Notes: generated by a model from the sequence alone, not told the origin. Numbered from the stretch's first letter, positions 1 to 9,028 are shown. The stretch: DNA of 54,945 nucleotides from Lachnospiraceae bacterium (GCA_024683935.1 JAIKXV010000143.1:1-54945); one strand, 5' to 3'. Numbers and translations: made by a program.

Positions 1-138
1 GTGCTGAGATTAGAGAAGATCCTGTATAAAAAACTGCCCTCAGCAGTCTTTATAAGGCTTTTCAGGATAGCGTACGAGGACTTTATAAAGAAAGCCAACC
101 GCGATTCCCTGAAATTCAAAACGAACAGGAATATGTAG
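1..138 (+). CDS. C-terminal fragment of an unidentified protein
   Basis: Frame 1 is open from the first base of the window to a TAG at 136-138, giving 45 residues rich in Lys, Arg and aromatic residues. It would be the tail of a gene that begins before the window and converges on the acyl carrier protein gene. The fragment is too short to assign to a family. A basic, amphipathic tail is common in membrane-associated glycosyltransferases, but that is only a guess from the context. It could also be chance open frame. Confidence 0.4.
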   Translation: MLRLEKILYKKLPSAVFIRLFRIAYEDFIKKANRDSLKFKTNRNM

Positions 139-168
139 GGAAGCGCGGCCAGTCCGGTTAACAGGAGA

Positions 169-414
169 TCAGGCTCCTGTCTCGCTCAGAATTATGTTAA
201 CCATTTCTCCCACGTTTTTCATCGTTGTAACCTTGCCCATGGGAATCTTTATTGAAAACTCTTTTTCAACCGCAACGATGAGATTGATATGCTCAAAGGA
301 ATCCCATTCTTCAATATCATCGGCGGTGGTAGCATCGGTTACTGTTATGCTATCGTCATCAAAAAATTCGCGGAAAAGCGGATTCAGTCTTTCATAAACT
401 TCTTCTCTTGTCAT
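169..414 (-). CDS. Acyl carrier protein of the FkbH module
   Basis: A small acidic protein of about 81 residues with the carrier-protein signature EEWDSFEHINL. The Ser of DSF is the expected 4'-phosphopantetheine attachment site. It is the last gene of a minus-strand operon that also encodes an FkbH-type enzyme, a methyltransferase, a VOC protein, an SGNH protein and an MBOAT acyltransferase, so it probably carries a short acyl group such as glyceryl rather than a fatty acid. The ATG at 420 overlaps the upstream stop, but GGAGG sits only one base before it. The in-frame ATG at 414 has the same GGAGG at seven bases and is preferred. The family call is secure; the cargo is inferred. Confidence 0.9.
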   Translation of the reverse strand: MTREEVYERLNPLFREFFDDDSITVTDATTADDIEEWDSFEHINLIVAVEKEFSIKIPMGKVTTMKNVGEMVNIILSETGA

Positions 415-416
415 GG

Positions 417-806
417 TCATACCTCCAGTAATTCAATGATACCCATTTCAGGGCACTGTAAAAAAGCTACTCGTTTATTATTTATGCAGGGAGCATTTTC
501 GGGAGTCTGTGATAAAGCAAATCCCCTGTCTGACAGCTCCCTTATGGATTCTTCCATATTATCGGTTTCATAGCAGATATGGTACGGAAGATTCTTAAAA
601 CGCTTCAGCGCAGGGAAAAAGCGGGAACCGTCACTAGCCGGGGAAACCAGCTCCACACGGTAGTCTCCGTTAAGGAAAAACTGGATGAAGATATCCCTTA
701 TCCCGTCATATTCCTTTTCGGTTTCGGCAGTAAAGCCGAGCTGCAGGAACTGTTCCCTGCTGTCATCAATGCTTTTTACAAGATAACCTACATGATGTAC
801 TTTCAA
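417..806 (-). CDS. VOC (glyoxalase/epimerase superfamily) protein
   Basis: A 129-residue protein starting with the VOC pattern MKVHHVGYLV and ending GIIELLEV, similar in outline to methylmalonyl-CoA epimerase. Metal-ligand candidates are His4 or His5, a central Glu in RVELVS and the C-terminal Glu. Its place between a methyltransferase and an ACP suggests that it acts on an ACP-bound or CoA-bound hydroxyacyl group, for example as an epimerase; this is inference. The start is TTG at 806, preceded by AAGGTG, and no ATG alternative gives a full VOC N-terminus. It lies two bases after the methyltransferase stop and overlaps the ACP gene region by ATGA. Confidence 0.75.
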   Translation of the reverse strand: MKVHHVGYLVKSIDDSREQFLQLGFTAETEKEYDGIRDIFIQFFLNGDYRVELVSPASDGSRFFPALKRFKNLPYHICYETDNMEESIRELSDRGFALSQTPENAPCINNKRVAFLQCPEMGIIELLEV

Positions 807-808
807 GT

Positions 809-1711
809 TTACACCTTCTTTGCCAATAATCCTACCAGGATGGTATTATTTCTTTTAATTGCCCTTTCCAGCTTCATATCGCCTCCGGGGGCGTACAGCC
901 GGTCCGTTATCTCAAATCCTGCCTTGCTGACAATATCCTCCACTTCCTCAATGGTTCTGAATAAATAAATATGGTCTATTGCCGGGGCGTTGACCGGGAC
1001 TGTTACATACAGGTATGAGTTTTCGCGGCCAAGGCTGTGGAGCTTTTCAAGCATTTCGGCCGGTTTTTCCAGATGCTCCAGAACCTCCGCTATGACTATC
1101 AGATCATACTGTTTCCCGGGTTCATAATCATATGCGTTTTGCCGGAAGATCCTGCATTTTTTCTGTTTATCGGGATCAAGATAATCCTTTACATACTCGC
1201 TTGTCTGTATTACCGATGCCTCTGAAACATCGATCGCGTCATATACGGAAAAACCGCTTTGATTAACGGCTTCACAAAAATATCTTCCATGTCCGGGCCC
1301 TATTTCAAGATAGTTTTCACCGGACATATTTTTCATGATATCACGGAACCAGTGAAAGGTTTTTATGTGATTAGGCCAGAGGTATACAGAAAGCCCCAGC
1401 CCGACCATATATTTCGTCATGTAATCGCGGTTTTCATACACCAGTTTTTCTGCTTCTTCAAAGCTGGAGTACCGGTATTTTCCGTTTTCTATGAAATACT
1501 TTGTTTCTGTTGCCATATCCTCCACGATAAGATTATATGCATCTGCTATTTCTTTCGTGCTGAATTGTTTGCCGTAAAACCGGAGGATATCTCTTAACTG
1601 CAAAAAATCATCTTCAGAAAAATACGTCTCTATTGTTTTTTCTATGCTGCTTTTCTGTCTGGGATTATACTCGTAAACAAGATCAAGGAAACTCTTTGTT
1701 TCTTCATTCAT
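809..1711 (-). CDS. Class I SAM-dependent methyltransferase
   Basis: About 300 residues. The second half has the class I methyltransferase motif I as YLEIGPGHGRYF, followed by an acidic loop, and a motif IV-like VIAEVLEHLEKP typical of Methyltransf_11/23 proteins. The N-terminal 110 residues are helical and unassigned. The operon context (FkbH, ACP, VOC) recalls FkbG, which O-methylates an ACP-bound glyceryl-derived unit in the methoxymalonyl pathway. A sugar or glyceryl O-methylation role here is plausible but unproved. The ATG at 1732 overlaps the fkbH stop but has no ribosome site. The ATG at 1711 has AAGGA seven bases upstream and is preferred. Confidence 0.8.
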   Translation of the reverse strand: MNEETKSFLDLVYEYNPRQKSSIEKTIETYFSEDDFLQLRDILRFYGKQFSTKEIADAYNLIVEDMATETKYFIENGKYRYSSFEEAEKLVYENRDYMTKYMVGLGLSVYLWPNHIKTFHWFRDIMKNMSGENYLEIGPGHGRYFCEAVNQSGFSVYDAIDVSEASVIQTSEYVKDYLDPDKQKKCRIFRQNAYDYEPGKQYDLIVIAEVLEHLEKPAEMLEKLHSLGRENSYLYVTVPVNAPAIDHIYLFRTIEEVEDIVSKAGFEITDRLYAPGGDMKLERAIKRNNTILVGLLAKKV

Positions 1712-1728
1712 GATGCGATCCTTTTCTT

Positions 1729-3519
1729 TCATTTACCGGTGCTGCCGGTTTCAATATAATTGTTTTTAGGTGTATAATCGTCGGTCACAGGGAATAGCCA
1801 GGTGGAATTGCCGTCAGCATCCTCCGACAGCTTCTCAAATCCCTGGGTCCTGTAGAATTCCCTTACCATATTGTTCTTTGCGGTGGGGTAGTAGTAGCCG
1901 ATGATCTTTTTAATATTTCGTTCCCTGCATTTTTCCACAAGGGAATCCATCATGGCGAATTCCATATCCCTTTTAAGGACGCGGCAGCTCATTATCCAGA
2001 GATCCATGTGGCATTCATCATTAATAACATGTCCTATGACTACGCTTACGACCCCGTTATCTCCGAACTTATCGGAAAGCTTGCCGTAAAGAGTGATGTA
2101 GTTCTCATCGGCGGCGGCCTCTTCGATCTCGCCCTGGGTATATCTCCTGGTGGTCAGATTAAACTGGTTACTCTTATTTGTGAGCTGGGCTATCCTCGAC
2201 ATATAGGCAGGGATAAAGCTCTGTATCTCACCCTTCATTTCAAGGGACCGCAGGTATTCCCCGTAGTCCGTGAAGGAATTCATGCTTTCAGCGCGTCTCG
2301 CGTTAGCTTTGTACATATCGCTCCGCGCCATATCGTCCTTTGACAGAGCGGTGTTTTCAAAAAAGCCGGATCTGTCGATTATTTGTATGTATTTCTCGGG
2401 TTTGTTGCCGATCTCCGGCACGGCAGCTCCCGGTACGTTGGCTCTGACGATTTCCCTTTCTGCGGGATTATCGTCGGCAAATACGAAGCTTTCCGGCAGA
2501 AGATTCAGCTCATTGGCCGTGTTGACAAGGTTTTCGCTCTTTGGCATCCAGTTGATCTTTTTTGCGGCAAAATCATCGGGACTCAGTACGGAATCTGCCC
2601 GCAGCAGTCCCTGCAGAGCTGTTTCCTCATCATTCTTGGAGTTCAGGGTAAGAAGAACGCCCATTTTACCAAGGGATTTCACATAGGACTGGAACTCACT
2701 GTAAGTCTGCCCGATGGGGGTTTCCTGACCTGTTTCGATATTATCGGCTCCATCGTCACCTATAACTCCGCCCCAAAGGGTATTATCCATATCCAGCATA
2801 AGAACCTTTTTGTTCTTTCCCATAATGGATTTTATTATATTGGATACATTAAAGGAGAAAAGCGGTATTGCCGGAACAGAGAGGGCATACTTGTACATAT
2901 GCCAGTAAAAAGGATCTGACCACTTATCCAGCCCGTAGGACGCCGACTCATAGTTGATGTCATGAATAAAGAATTTATCATGCGATGCGGCGTATTCAGA
3001 AAAACGCAGGTTAAGCCTGGTGATAAAATTGACCCTTCCGCGGTGGTCTGCACTGTCACGGTTTCCGAGTAAACGATAGAAAGGATACTCAAAATTATTC
3101 TGTATAATGGTACAGTTATACACCGAGGCCAGCCGTTCCCACATTCCGCTGAACCTGGAATACTCGTTCTCAAGTTTCTGCGCGGCTTCTTCCGGCGTAT
3201 CCGTCAATTCCGGATACTCATTGATATTCCTGTTGCAGGTGCAGATAAAGATGATCTCAGGTGCGAATGCCTCCAGCTCGGGATTAGGAAACATGGCATC
3301 CTCATAAAAGCGGTTATATTCGGACTCATAAAATTCAGGACGTATGCCCTGGTCAAGAAGAAAGAGCTCCATGACTTTTACAATGTCATTTGTTGTAGCT
3401 CCGCCAAGCACGGCGATCTTTAAGGGGATCAGGCCTTCCTTCTTCATAAGCTCGCGCTTCAGTGATTTTTTCTTCTGTATTATCAGCTCCCCGTCAAAGG
3501 GGTATTCCAGTTCCTTCAT
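1729..3519 (-). CDS. FkbH-type HAD-IIIC protein (probable glyceryl-ACP synthesis)
   Basis: 596 residues with the FkbH layout. An N-terminal region of about 230 residues is followed by a HAD phosphatase core whose motif I is VLMLDMDNTLWGGVIGDDG near residue 240, with a later acidic motif in FADDNPAERE. A GNAT-like C-terminal part contains LWIMSCRVLKRDMEFAMM. FkbH proteins dephosphorylate 1,3-bisphosphoglycerate and load the glyceryl group on a carrier protein, and the same operon provides an ACP. The ATG at 3519 has GAAAGGAGC eight bases upstream; the longer upstream frame has no better site. With the MBOAT and SGNH genes it suggests glyceryl-type decoration of a surface polymer. Family certain, final product inferred. 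Confidence 0.88.
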   Translation of the reverse strand: MKELEYPFDGELIIQKKKSLKRELMKKEGLIPLKIAVLGGATTNDIVKVMELFLLDQGIRPEFYESEYNRFYEDAMFPNPELEAFAPEIIFICTCNRNINEYPELTDTPEEAAQKLENEYSRFSGMWERLASVYNCTIIQNNFEYPFYRLLGNRDSADHRGRVNFITRLNLRFSEYAASHDKFFIHDINYESASYGLDKWSDPFYWHMYKYALSVPAIPLFSFNVSNIIKSIMGKNKKVLMLDMDNTLWGGVIGDDGADNIETGQETPIGQTYSEFQSYVKSLGKMGVLLTLNSKNDEETALQGLLRADSVLSPDDFAAKKINWMPKSENLVNTANELNLLPESFVFADDNPAEREIVRANVPGAAVPEIGNKPEKYIQIIDRSGFFENTALSKDDMARSDMYKANARRAESMNSFTDYGEYLRSLEMKGEIQSFIPAYMSRIAQLTNKSNQFNLTTRRYTQGEIEEAAADENYITLYGKLSDKFGDNGVVSVVIGHVINDECHMDLWIMSCRVLKRDMEFAMMDSLVEKCRERNIKKIIGYYYPTAKNNMVREFYRTQGFEKLSEDADGNSTWLFPVTDDYTPKNNYIETGSTGK

Positions 3520-3580
3520 CAGAACTGCTCCTTTCATCCTGCATATCATCCTGAGGGTAAGCGAAGGATTTTAATTATCT

Positions 3581-4861
3581 TTATTCTGCGGTAAACAATC
3601 TGCTCTGGTCATTATACTCAAAATACTGCTCGGATAAAAATGTGCCGTCAGAATGTCTTCTGACCTCCACCTTCATATCATAGCCGCCAAGGATATCCTC
3701 CTCTGCGGGAACAGGTTCTATACTGCATTTTTCAAGGCAGAAGTCCATTGCATATTCATTATAAAGCTTATTTATATTTTTTACATACAGAGTGATATCC
3801 GTATCATTTCCTGCGGCGGCGAATATATATTCTACAGCGTCCTTTCTGTCATCCAGGGTTTCAATCCGCTGTTTATCCCATTTTGCCACGTCTTCATTCC
3901 AGTATTCAGAATAAGCAGGATCATCACGGTGATCCTTTACGCCGGCCTCGGTTTTCATATATTCCGCGAGATAATCACAGACCTTTTCCGCTCCCATAAA
4001 ATTGAGATGCCCCGAATCTCCGAAGCAGTGATCATAATCAAGTCCTGTGTCATCGAGCATGGTGTTGAAAGCGATGCTCTTACCGCCGGATCTTTCCGTA
4101 AGGCTGATAATTGCATTTAAATGCCGCTGCCTGTCTTCCGTATACATGGAAGCATCCACGGGTATGTCGGTAAGAACACACAGTACGCCCTTTTCCTTAC
4201 AGAGATCCAGGATCCTTTTATAATATCTGACACCGTCGCCGTCCTTAAGTTCCTTTTCCTCACTTGTAAAAACAGAGGGCTTTTCGCGCTGGAAGACGGA
4301 GGTCATGATGTAGGCGCCTTTATCGTAATTTGATTCATTCTTGAAATCCTCATCCTTCAGATCGTCGTATCTGCCGTGATAGGCATAGAGCATGGAGAGA
4401 AAAGCCATTTTGCCGCCGTCGAAAAAGCTTCCGGCATAGTTGACAGCCTCCCATTTATTTTTGTTCAGGGGAAGGGAATCAATGGATTCATGGACGAATC
4501 CATAGCCGGAATTTATATCGTTTTCACTGTCGGATATCTTGGCAGCGTCTATAAATACGACTCTGGGATTGCAATGTTCGAGCGCTTCTGCCAGCACATA
4601 ATATGACATCTGTACGGATTCGCCGGCAGAGGCCATGTTGTACGAGGAGATACCATGCTCTTCCCACATATATATGGGATCCACAGCTTCATGCATACGG
4701 CTGGCTCCGAAGTAGAGGGCGTCAAAATCTGTCCGGGAATTGAAAAATTCGGACTTGTAATACCAGCTTTTTTTATCCTTCATGACATATGTGATGACTG
4801 AGGTAATGGCTGCGATAATCAATATGAAGATAAAAGCAGATAATACTTTACGTTTATTCAT
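3581..4861 (-). CDS. Membrane-anchored SGNH-hydrolase-like partner of the MBOAT protein
   Basis: 426 residues. One N-terminal membrane segment (about residues 5-26) is followed by an extracytoplasmic domain. The SGNH block I Ser is seen in LYFGASRM, and the C-terminal catalytic Asp/His pair in GDSGHLNFMG. This is the DltD/AlgX-like arrangement that usually works with an MBOAT channel to move an acyl group onto a polymer outside the cell. The ATG directly follows the MBOAT stop (TGAATG), with AGGGG six bases upstream, so the two are translated together. The acyl group and acceptor are not visible from sequence. Confidence 0.82.
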   Translation of the reverse strand: MNKRKVLSAFIFILIIAAITSVITYVMKDKKSWYYKSEFFNSRTDFDALYFGASRMHEAVDPIYMWEEHGISSYNMASAGESVQMSYYVLAEALEHCNPRVVFIDAAKISDSENDINSGYGFVHESIDSLPLNKNKWEAVNYAGSFFDGGKMAFLSMLYAYHGRYDDLKDEDFKNESNYDKGAYIMTSVFQREKPSVFTSEEKELKDGDGVRYYKRILDLCKEKGVLCVLTDIPVDASMYTEDRQRHLNAIISLTERSGGKSIAFNTMLDDTGLDYDHCFGDSGHLNFMGAEKVCDYLAEYMKTEAGVKDHRDDPAYSEYWNEDVAKWDKQRIETLDDRKDAVEYIFAAAGNDTDITLYVKNINKLYNEYAMDFCLEKCSIEPVPAEEDILGGYDMKVEVRRHSDGTFLSEQYFEYNDQSRLFTAE

Positions 4862-6406
4862 TCAGAACCCCTGATATATGAAATCAGCCGCATGATAGCC
4901 GGGACCGTATTTTCCGTATATTACCACCAGGACGAAGAGAGCGATCCATGCCGCCCATCTGAAAACGATACCCTGGGAAGCGATCCATTCTCTGGCGTGT
5001 CCGCATTTTTCCCGCATCAGAGCGGCCAGAAGAAGCAGCACGAGAGAAAGAAGTATGATAAAAAAGTCGGTGGAACTGAGACCGGTCATGGATAAAGACC
5101 CGTCGATAAATATCCAGGGATTAAAGCCTGCCGGTGATACGGATCCTGCAAGGTTTTTCAGCATGGAAAAAGCTGTGCTTATGCCTTCTGCCCTGAAGAA
5201 CACCATGGAAACACAAAAGACCAGAAATGTTCTGAGACTGCGGAATAATCTCCAGCTGAAGCTTTCCTCATTGACGTGCAGGAAAGAATTAATTGCTTTT
5301 AACTGAGGCGTAAAGACCTCATACAGAAACATTATCGCAAAATAATAAACTCCGCAGCCGAGAACATATTTATAGTTACCGTGCCATATTCCCGTTACCA
5401 TCCAGGTCATGAACAGTCCTATGCCGAGTGAAGCCAGTTTGCCGGCTCTTTTTCCAAAACGTTTTTTTACTGCTGCGCTGAAGGAAATGGTTTTCTCGGA
5501 TTTCAGCACAGGGTACATGATATAGTCCCTGGCCCAGTTTCCGAGAGACATGTGCCATCTCTGCCAGAATTCCTGTGATGTCTGTGAGAAAAACGGACTG
5601 TCGAAGTTTTCCGGGAGTATGATCCCGAATATTTCGGCGGTTCCGAGAGCAATATCAACACTGCCTGAAAAATCGGAATAAAGCTGCATGGGATAGGCAA
5701 AAAAGGCGATCCACAGCCAGAGCCCCGTGCATTTGCCCGGATCACCGTCAACGGTATTTACAATGGCAGCAAGTCTTTCCGATAATACAAGCTTCTTGAA
5801 TAATCCCCATAATATCCTCTGGGCACCGCGTTCTATCCTTTCAATGTCGGCTTTGTGTCCGTCATATAAGGACTGGAGCTCGTGGTACCTGCAGATCGGG
5901 CCTGTCGTAAGAAGAGGGAAGAAAAGCAGGAATAAGACCAGCTTAAAGAAATTCTTCTGGGGAACGACGCTCTTCCAATAGCAGTCAATTATATACGCAA
6001 TGGCCTGGAAGGTATAAAATCCCATTCCGAGCGATGCGGCCAGAGGTATCGCTTTCAAGGCCGGAAAAGCCGGTATCCTTGAATGAAGAAAGGAAGAAAA
6101 CTGTATCCAGAAGGCATTGCCTTTCAGAAGAAACCATATTGCGGTTATAATGATCACGCCTATGGCAGTAACCGCACCGGCCTTGTTATCACGGTGGGTT
6201 TCAATATACAGTGTAGACAGATACGCCGTCAGTGCAGCAATAATAATGAAAACAATGGTATAGGGAGTTGCCGCCAGGAAATAAAAAACAGCACTTATGA
6301 TAAGAAGTGTCATCCACTGTATCTTTCCGGGGGTCAGATAATAAATAATAGCTGCAGCTATGATAAAGATAAGAAAACTAAGGGATGTAAAGGTCATTGA
6401 GATCAC
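4862..6406 (-). CDS. MBOAT family O-acyltransferase (DltB/AlgI-like)
   Basis: 514 residues with many hydrophobic segments. MBOAT hallmarks are WQRWHMSLGNWARDY and the conserved His in TGIWHG. MBOAT proteins of this branch pass an acyl group from a cytoplasmic donor, often an acyl carrier protein, to an extracellular polysaccharide or teichoic acid with an SGNH-fold partner, which is the next gene. A GTG start at 6406 has AGAGG seven bases upstream. The internal ATG at 6397 is too far from any ribosome site, so GTG is chosen. It is the first gene of the minus-strand six-gene operon. Confidence 0.9.
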   Translation of the reverse strand: MISMTFTSLSFLIFIIAAAIIYYLTPGKIQWMTLLIISAVFYFLAATPYTIVFIIIAALTAYLSTLYIETHRDNKAGAVTAIGVIIITAIWFLLKGNAFWIQFSSFLHSRIPAFPALKAIPLAASLGMGFYTFQAIAYIIDCYWKSVVPQKNFFKLVLFLLFFPLLTTGPICRYHELQSLYDGHKADIERIERGAQRILWGLFKKLVLSERLAAIVNTVDGDPGKCTGLWLWIAFFAYPMQLYSDFSGSVDIALGTAEIFGIILPENFDSPFFSQTSQEFWQRWHMSLGNWARDYIMYPVLKSEKTISFSAAVKKRFGKRAGKLASLGIGLFMTWMVTGIWHGNYKYVLGCGVYYFAIMFLYEVFTPQLKAINSFLHVNEESFSWRLFRSLRTFLVFCVSMVFFRAEGISTAFSMLKNLAGSVSPAGFNPWIFIDGSLSMTGLSSTDFFIILLSLVLLLLAALMREKCGHAREWIASQGIVFRWAAWIALFVLVVIYGKYGPGYHAADFIYQGF

Positions 6407-6539
6407 AGTGCTGCCTCTGTAAACCCGGTTATTCCCATATTAGAAAGAGTCATCGATCCTGTTGTTGAATAATCCTGTATTATTGCGGTATCCATGTACA
6501 GATCCTTTCGTAGATCGTAAAACGTTCAGATACATTATA

Positions 6540-6548
6540 TGATATAAT
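6540..6548 (+). promoter_or_regulatory. Extended -10 promoter element of the plus-strand polysaccharide operon
   Basis: TGATATAAT gives a consensus -10 with the TGn extension. The expected -35 region is poor, as often seen with extended -10 promoters. Transcription would begin near 6555, about 48 bases before the glycosyltransferase start at 6603. Confidence 0.6.
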
Positions 6549-6577
6549 ACCGTGGAGCGTCAAAAAAGGATATGGTA

Positions 6578-6592
6578 AACGACATGGTCGTT
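6578..6592. repeat. Perfect dyad AACGAC-ATG-GTCGTT in the leader of the glycosyltransferase operon
   Basis: A perfect six-base inverted repeat around ATG lies between the predicted transcription start and the glycosyltransferase start codon. It could be an operator or a small RNA hairpin. The downstream gene lacks a recognisable Shine-Dalgarno site, so a role at the translation level is possible. Short dyads also arise by chance. Confidence 0.4.
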
Positions 6593-6602
6593 CGTTATTT
6601 TA

Positions 6603-7649
6603 ATGAAGATATCAGTAATAATTCCCGTATATAATACAAACCATGATTACCTGAGAGCCTGCCTCGACAGCCTTCTGTCCCAGGACTTCGGTGATTTTGA
6701 GGTGGTGGCCGTAAACGACGGATCCACAAACGGCTGTGAAAATATCATAAAAGAGTATACCGGATCCCATGATAATTTGGTTTACATAAATCAGGAGAAT
6801 GCCGGCACAAGTGTTGCGAGAAATACGGGTATTTCCAATGCACGGGGAGAATATATACTGTTTGTGGATGCGGACGATTTTCTTTCTCCGGGATGTCTTG
6901 GAACGATATATGATGCAATGCGGACGAGATCGGTGGATATACTCTTATTTGGCTATGCCACAAACTATACCAACCGGGAAATGAGGCGGGTTCTGGACAA
7001 TCCGGATCCCGGGCTCTGGAATAAAAATGATCTGGAGCTGGCAGTCCTTAAAGGGGATAAAAGACTGGGTCCGGTTGAAGTGGGAACCCCCTGGGGAAAA
7101 CTTATCAGACATGATGTCATAAAGGAAAATGACCTGAAATATACTCCGGGGCTTATCAAGGGTCAGGATACGGTTTTTGTCCTTTCGCTTCTTGAGCATT
7201 GTGAAAGCTTTTCATACCTTCCCTATTTGGGTTATCATTACAGGATATCCGGAAGCTCCGTCAGCAGACGCTACAATCCCGGTATAGTCTCCATTATGGA
7301 AAAGACACTGTCTGCATACAGGGAGTTCACGGAAAAGTATGAAAAGGGCGCAGTATTCAGGGAGGCTGTGGAAAAGAAATATATAAATGTTCTGATGGGG
7401 GAATATACGGAGCTCCTGTACCTCCATCCCGATGCGGAAATGCCGTACGCGGAGCGTATTAAGGAATACCGGGACCTTACTTCCCGGGAGCCGTACAGGA
7501 GTATAATCAAAAATACTCCCCCGAAAGGTAATGGATTTATAATAGATATGGAAATAAAATGTCTGAAGAGGGGAGCCATAAGAACCTTTTTTACGATAAA
7601 AAGGATGGAACAAATCCTTAAGGATATGATCATCCATAAATACGGATGA
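6603..7649 (+). CDS. GT2 family glycosyltransferase
   Basis: 348 residues with the GT-A N-terminus MKISVIIPVYNTN, an NDGST nucleotide-binding motif near residue 38, and the metal-binding DADD at 89-92 in ILFVDADDF. The remainder follows the pattern of capsular and exopolysaccharide GT2 enzymes, which transfer a sugar from an NDP-sugar on the cytoplasmic face. It is the first gene of the plus-strand operon. The ATG has no clear ribosome site in the preceding 20 bases, which is unusual in this window. The sugar donor cannot be told from sequence. Confidence 0.9.
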   Translation: MKISVIIPVYNTNHDYLRACLDSLLSQDFGDFEVVAVNDGSTNGCENIIKEYTGSHDNLVYINQENAGTSVARNTGISNARGEYILFVDADDFLSPGCLGTIYDAMRTRSVDILLFGYATNYTNREMRRVLDNPDPGLWNKNDLELAVLKGDKRLGPVEVGTPWGKLIRHDVIKENDLKYTPGLIKGQDTVFVLSLLEHCESFSYLPYLGYHYRISGSSVSRRYNPGIVSIMEKTLSAYREFTEKYEKGAVFREAVEKKYINVLMGEYTELLYLHPDAEMPYAERIKEYRDLTSREPYRSIIKNTPPKGNGFIIDMEIKCLKRGAIRTFFTIKRMEQILKDMIIHKYG

Positions 7650-7714
7650 TTTAAGCAGGGTCATTCTACGGGCCACACACAGAATAACAGTAAAACACAT
7701 ATAAGGAGTTTGAA

Positions 7715-9028
7715 ATGAGTGTTTATAAAGATATCACCGAAAAGAGATCGCATCTTGCCCTTGTGGGCTTAGGCTATGTGGGAATGCCGATAGCTGTTGC
7801 TTTTTCGGAGCATGTGCCGACAATAGGCTTTGATATCAATAAGGAAAAAATAGAAAAGTATAAGGCCGGAAAAGATCCCACCAACGAGGTTGGTGACGAG
7901 GGTATCAAAAACTGTGCTGTGGAATTTACCGCGGATGAAGAGAGGCTAAAGGATGCTTCCTTTATAATTGTTGCAGTTCCTACTCCGGTGAAAAACGATC
8001 ACACACCGGATCTCTCCCCTGTGGAAGGGGCGAGCCATGTTGTCGGACGGAATCTGAAAAAGGGCGCCATAGTGGTCTATGAGTCCACAGTGTATCCGGG
8101 GGTTACGGAGGATATTTGCGTACCCATACTTGAGCAGGAATCCGGACTGAAATGCGGTACGGATTTTAAGATCGGCTACTCTCCCGAAAGGATCAATCCC
8201 GGCGATAAGGTTCACAGGCTGGAAACCATTACAAAGATAGTTTCCGGAATGGATGAAGACTGCCTTGATGAAATAGCGGATATGTACAGCCTGGTGGTCA
8301 AGGCGGGAGTATACAGGGCAGAGAGCATAAAGGTTGCGGAGGCTGCAAAGGTAATAGAAAACAGCCAGAGAGATATCAATATCGCTTTCATGAATGAGCT
8401 GTCCATGATATTTAACAGGATGGGAATAGACACCCTGTCAGTACTGAGGGCAGCGGGTACCAAGTGGAATTTCCTTCCCTTCAGACCGGGTCTCGTGGGA
8501 GGACACTGTATAGGAATAGACCCCTATTACCTCACATACAAGGCAGAGGAGCTTGGATACCACAGCCAGATCATACTGTCGGGACGCCGCATAAATGATG
8601 ACATGGGAAAATATGTGGCCGAGAGCCTGGTAAAGAACCTGATAAAAGCGGATATTCCCGTAAGAGGGGCGCGCGTTGCGATCCTTGGTTTTACCTTTAA
8701 GGAGAACTGCCCGGATACCAGGAATACCAAGGTCATAGATATAGTTCGTGAGCTCCGGGAGTACGGCATAGAACCCATGATCTCGGATCCGGAGGCGGAC
8801 AGCGCCGAAGCAAAGGCACTGTACGGCGTGGATTTTACTGATATCAAAGAGATAAAGGACTGTGACGCGGTAATACTGGCTGTCGGACATGAAGCCTTTA
8901 AGGATTTAAAGGAAAAGGATATCGCCGCCTTATTCAGGAAAGGTGCGATAAAAGTGCTTTCCGATGTCAAGGGGCTCCTTGACAGGAAGGAATTCGAGGA
9001 CAAAGATTATCTTTACTGGAGGCTGTAG
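7715..9028 (+). CDS. UDP-N-acetylhexosamine 6-dehydrogenase (TviB/WbpA-type)
   Basis: 437 residues. The NAD-binding Rossmann motif is GLGYVGMP at 18-25. The catalytic Cys265 lies in GLVGGHCIGIDPYYL, which matches the N-acetylhexosamine dehydrogenase branch (VipA/TviB, WbpA) rather than UDP-glucose dehydrogenase. KVAEAAKVIENSQRDINIAF is the usual helical linker. These enzymes oxidise C6 of UDP-GlcNAc or UDP-GalNAc to the uronic acid. AAGGAG lies seven bases before the ATG. The stop is followed after one base by the start of a QueC-like ATP enzyme, suggesting that its acid product may be the next enzyme's substrate. GlcNAc versus GalNAc is unresolved. Confidence 0.92.
   Translation: MSVYKDITEKRSHLALVGLGYVGMPIAVAFSEHVPTIGFDINKEKIEKYKAGKDPTNEVGDEGIKNCAVEFTADEERLKDASFIIVAVPTPVKNDHTPDLSPVEGASHVVGRNLKKGAIVVYESTVYPGVTEDICVPILEQESGLKCGTDFKIGYSPERINPGDKVHRLETITKIVSGMDEDCLDEIADMYSLVVKAGVYRAESIKVAEAAKVIENSQRDINIAFMNELSMIFNRMGIDTLSVLRAAGTKWNFLPFRPGLVGGHCIGIDPYYLTYKAEELGYHSQIILSGRRINDDMGKYVAESLVKNLIKADIPVRGARVAILGFTFKENCPDTRNTKVIDIVRELREYGIEPMISDPEADSAEAKALYGVDFTDIKEIKDCDAVILAVGHEAFKDLKEKDIAALFRKGAIKVLSDVKGLLDRKEFEDKDYLYWRL

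Larger units (their letters stand above)
6407..6602. other. Divergent control region between the two polysaccharide operons
   Basis: This 196-base gap separates the minus-strand MBOAT operon from the plus-strand glycosyltransferase operon. It holds an AT-rich inverted repeat (AATAAT-CCTGT-ATTATT, 6468-6484), an extended -10 for the plus strand (6540-6548) and a 15-base dyad (6578-6592). No convincing minus-strand promoter was found. Confidence 0.6.

Noticed and set aside
5727..6400. Long plus-strand open frames opposite the MBOAT gene
   Set aside because: They have no ribosome sites or family likeness and mirror the codon pattern of the real minus-strand gene.
169..6406. A standard D-alanylation (dlt) operon
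   Set aside because: There is no DltA-type D-alanine ligase; the activating enzyme is clearly of the FkbH family.
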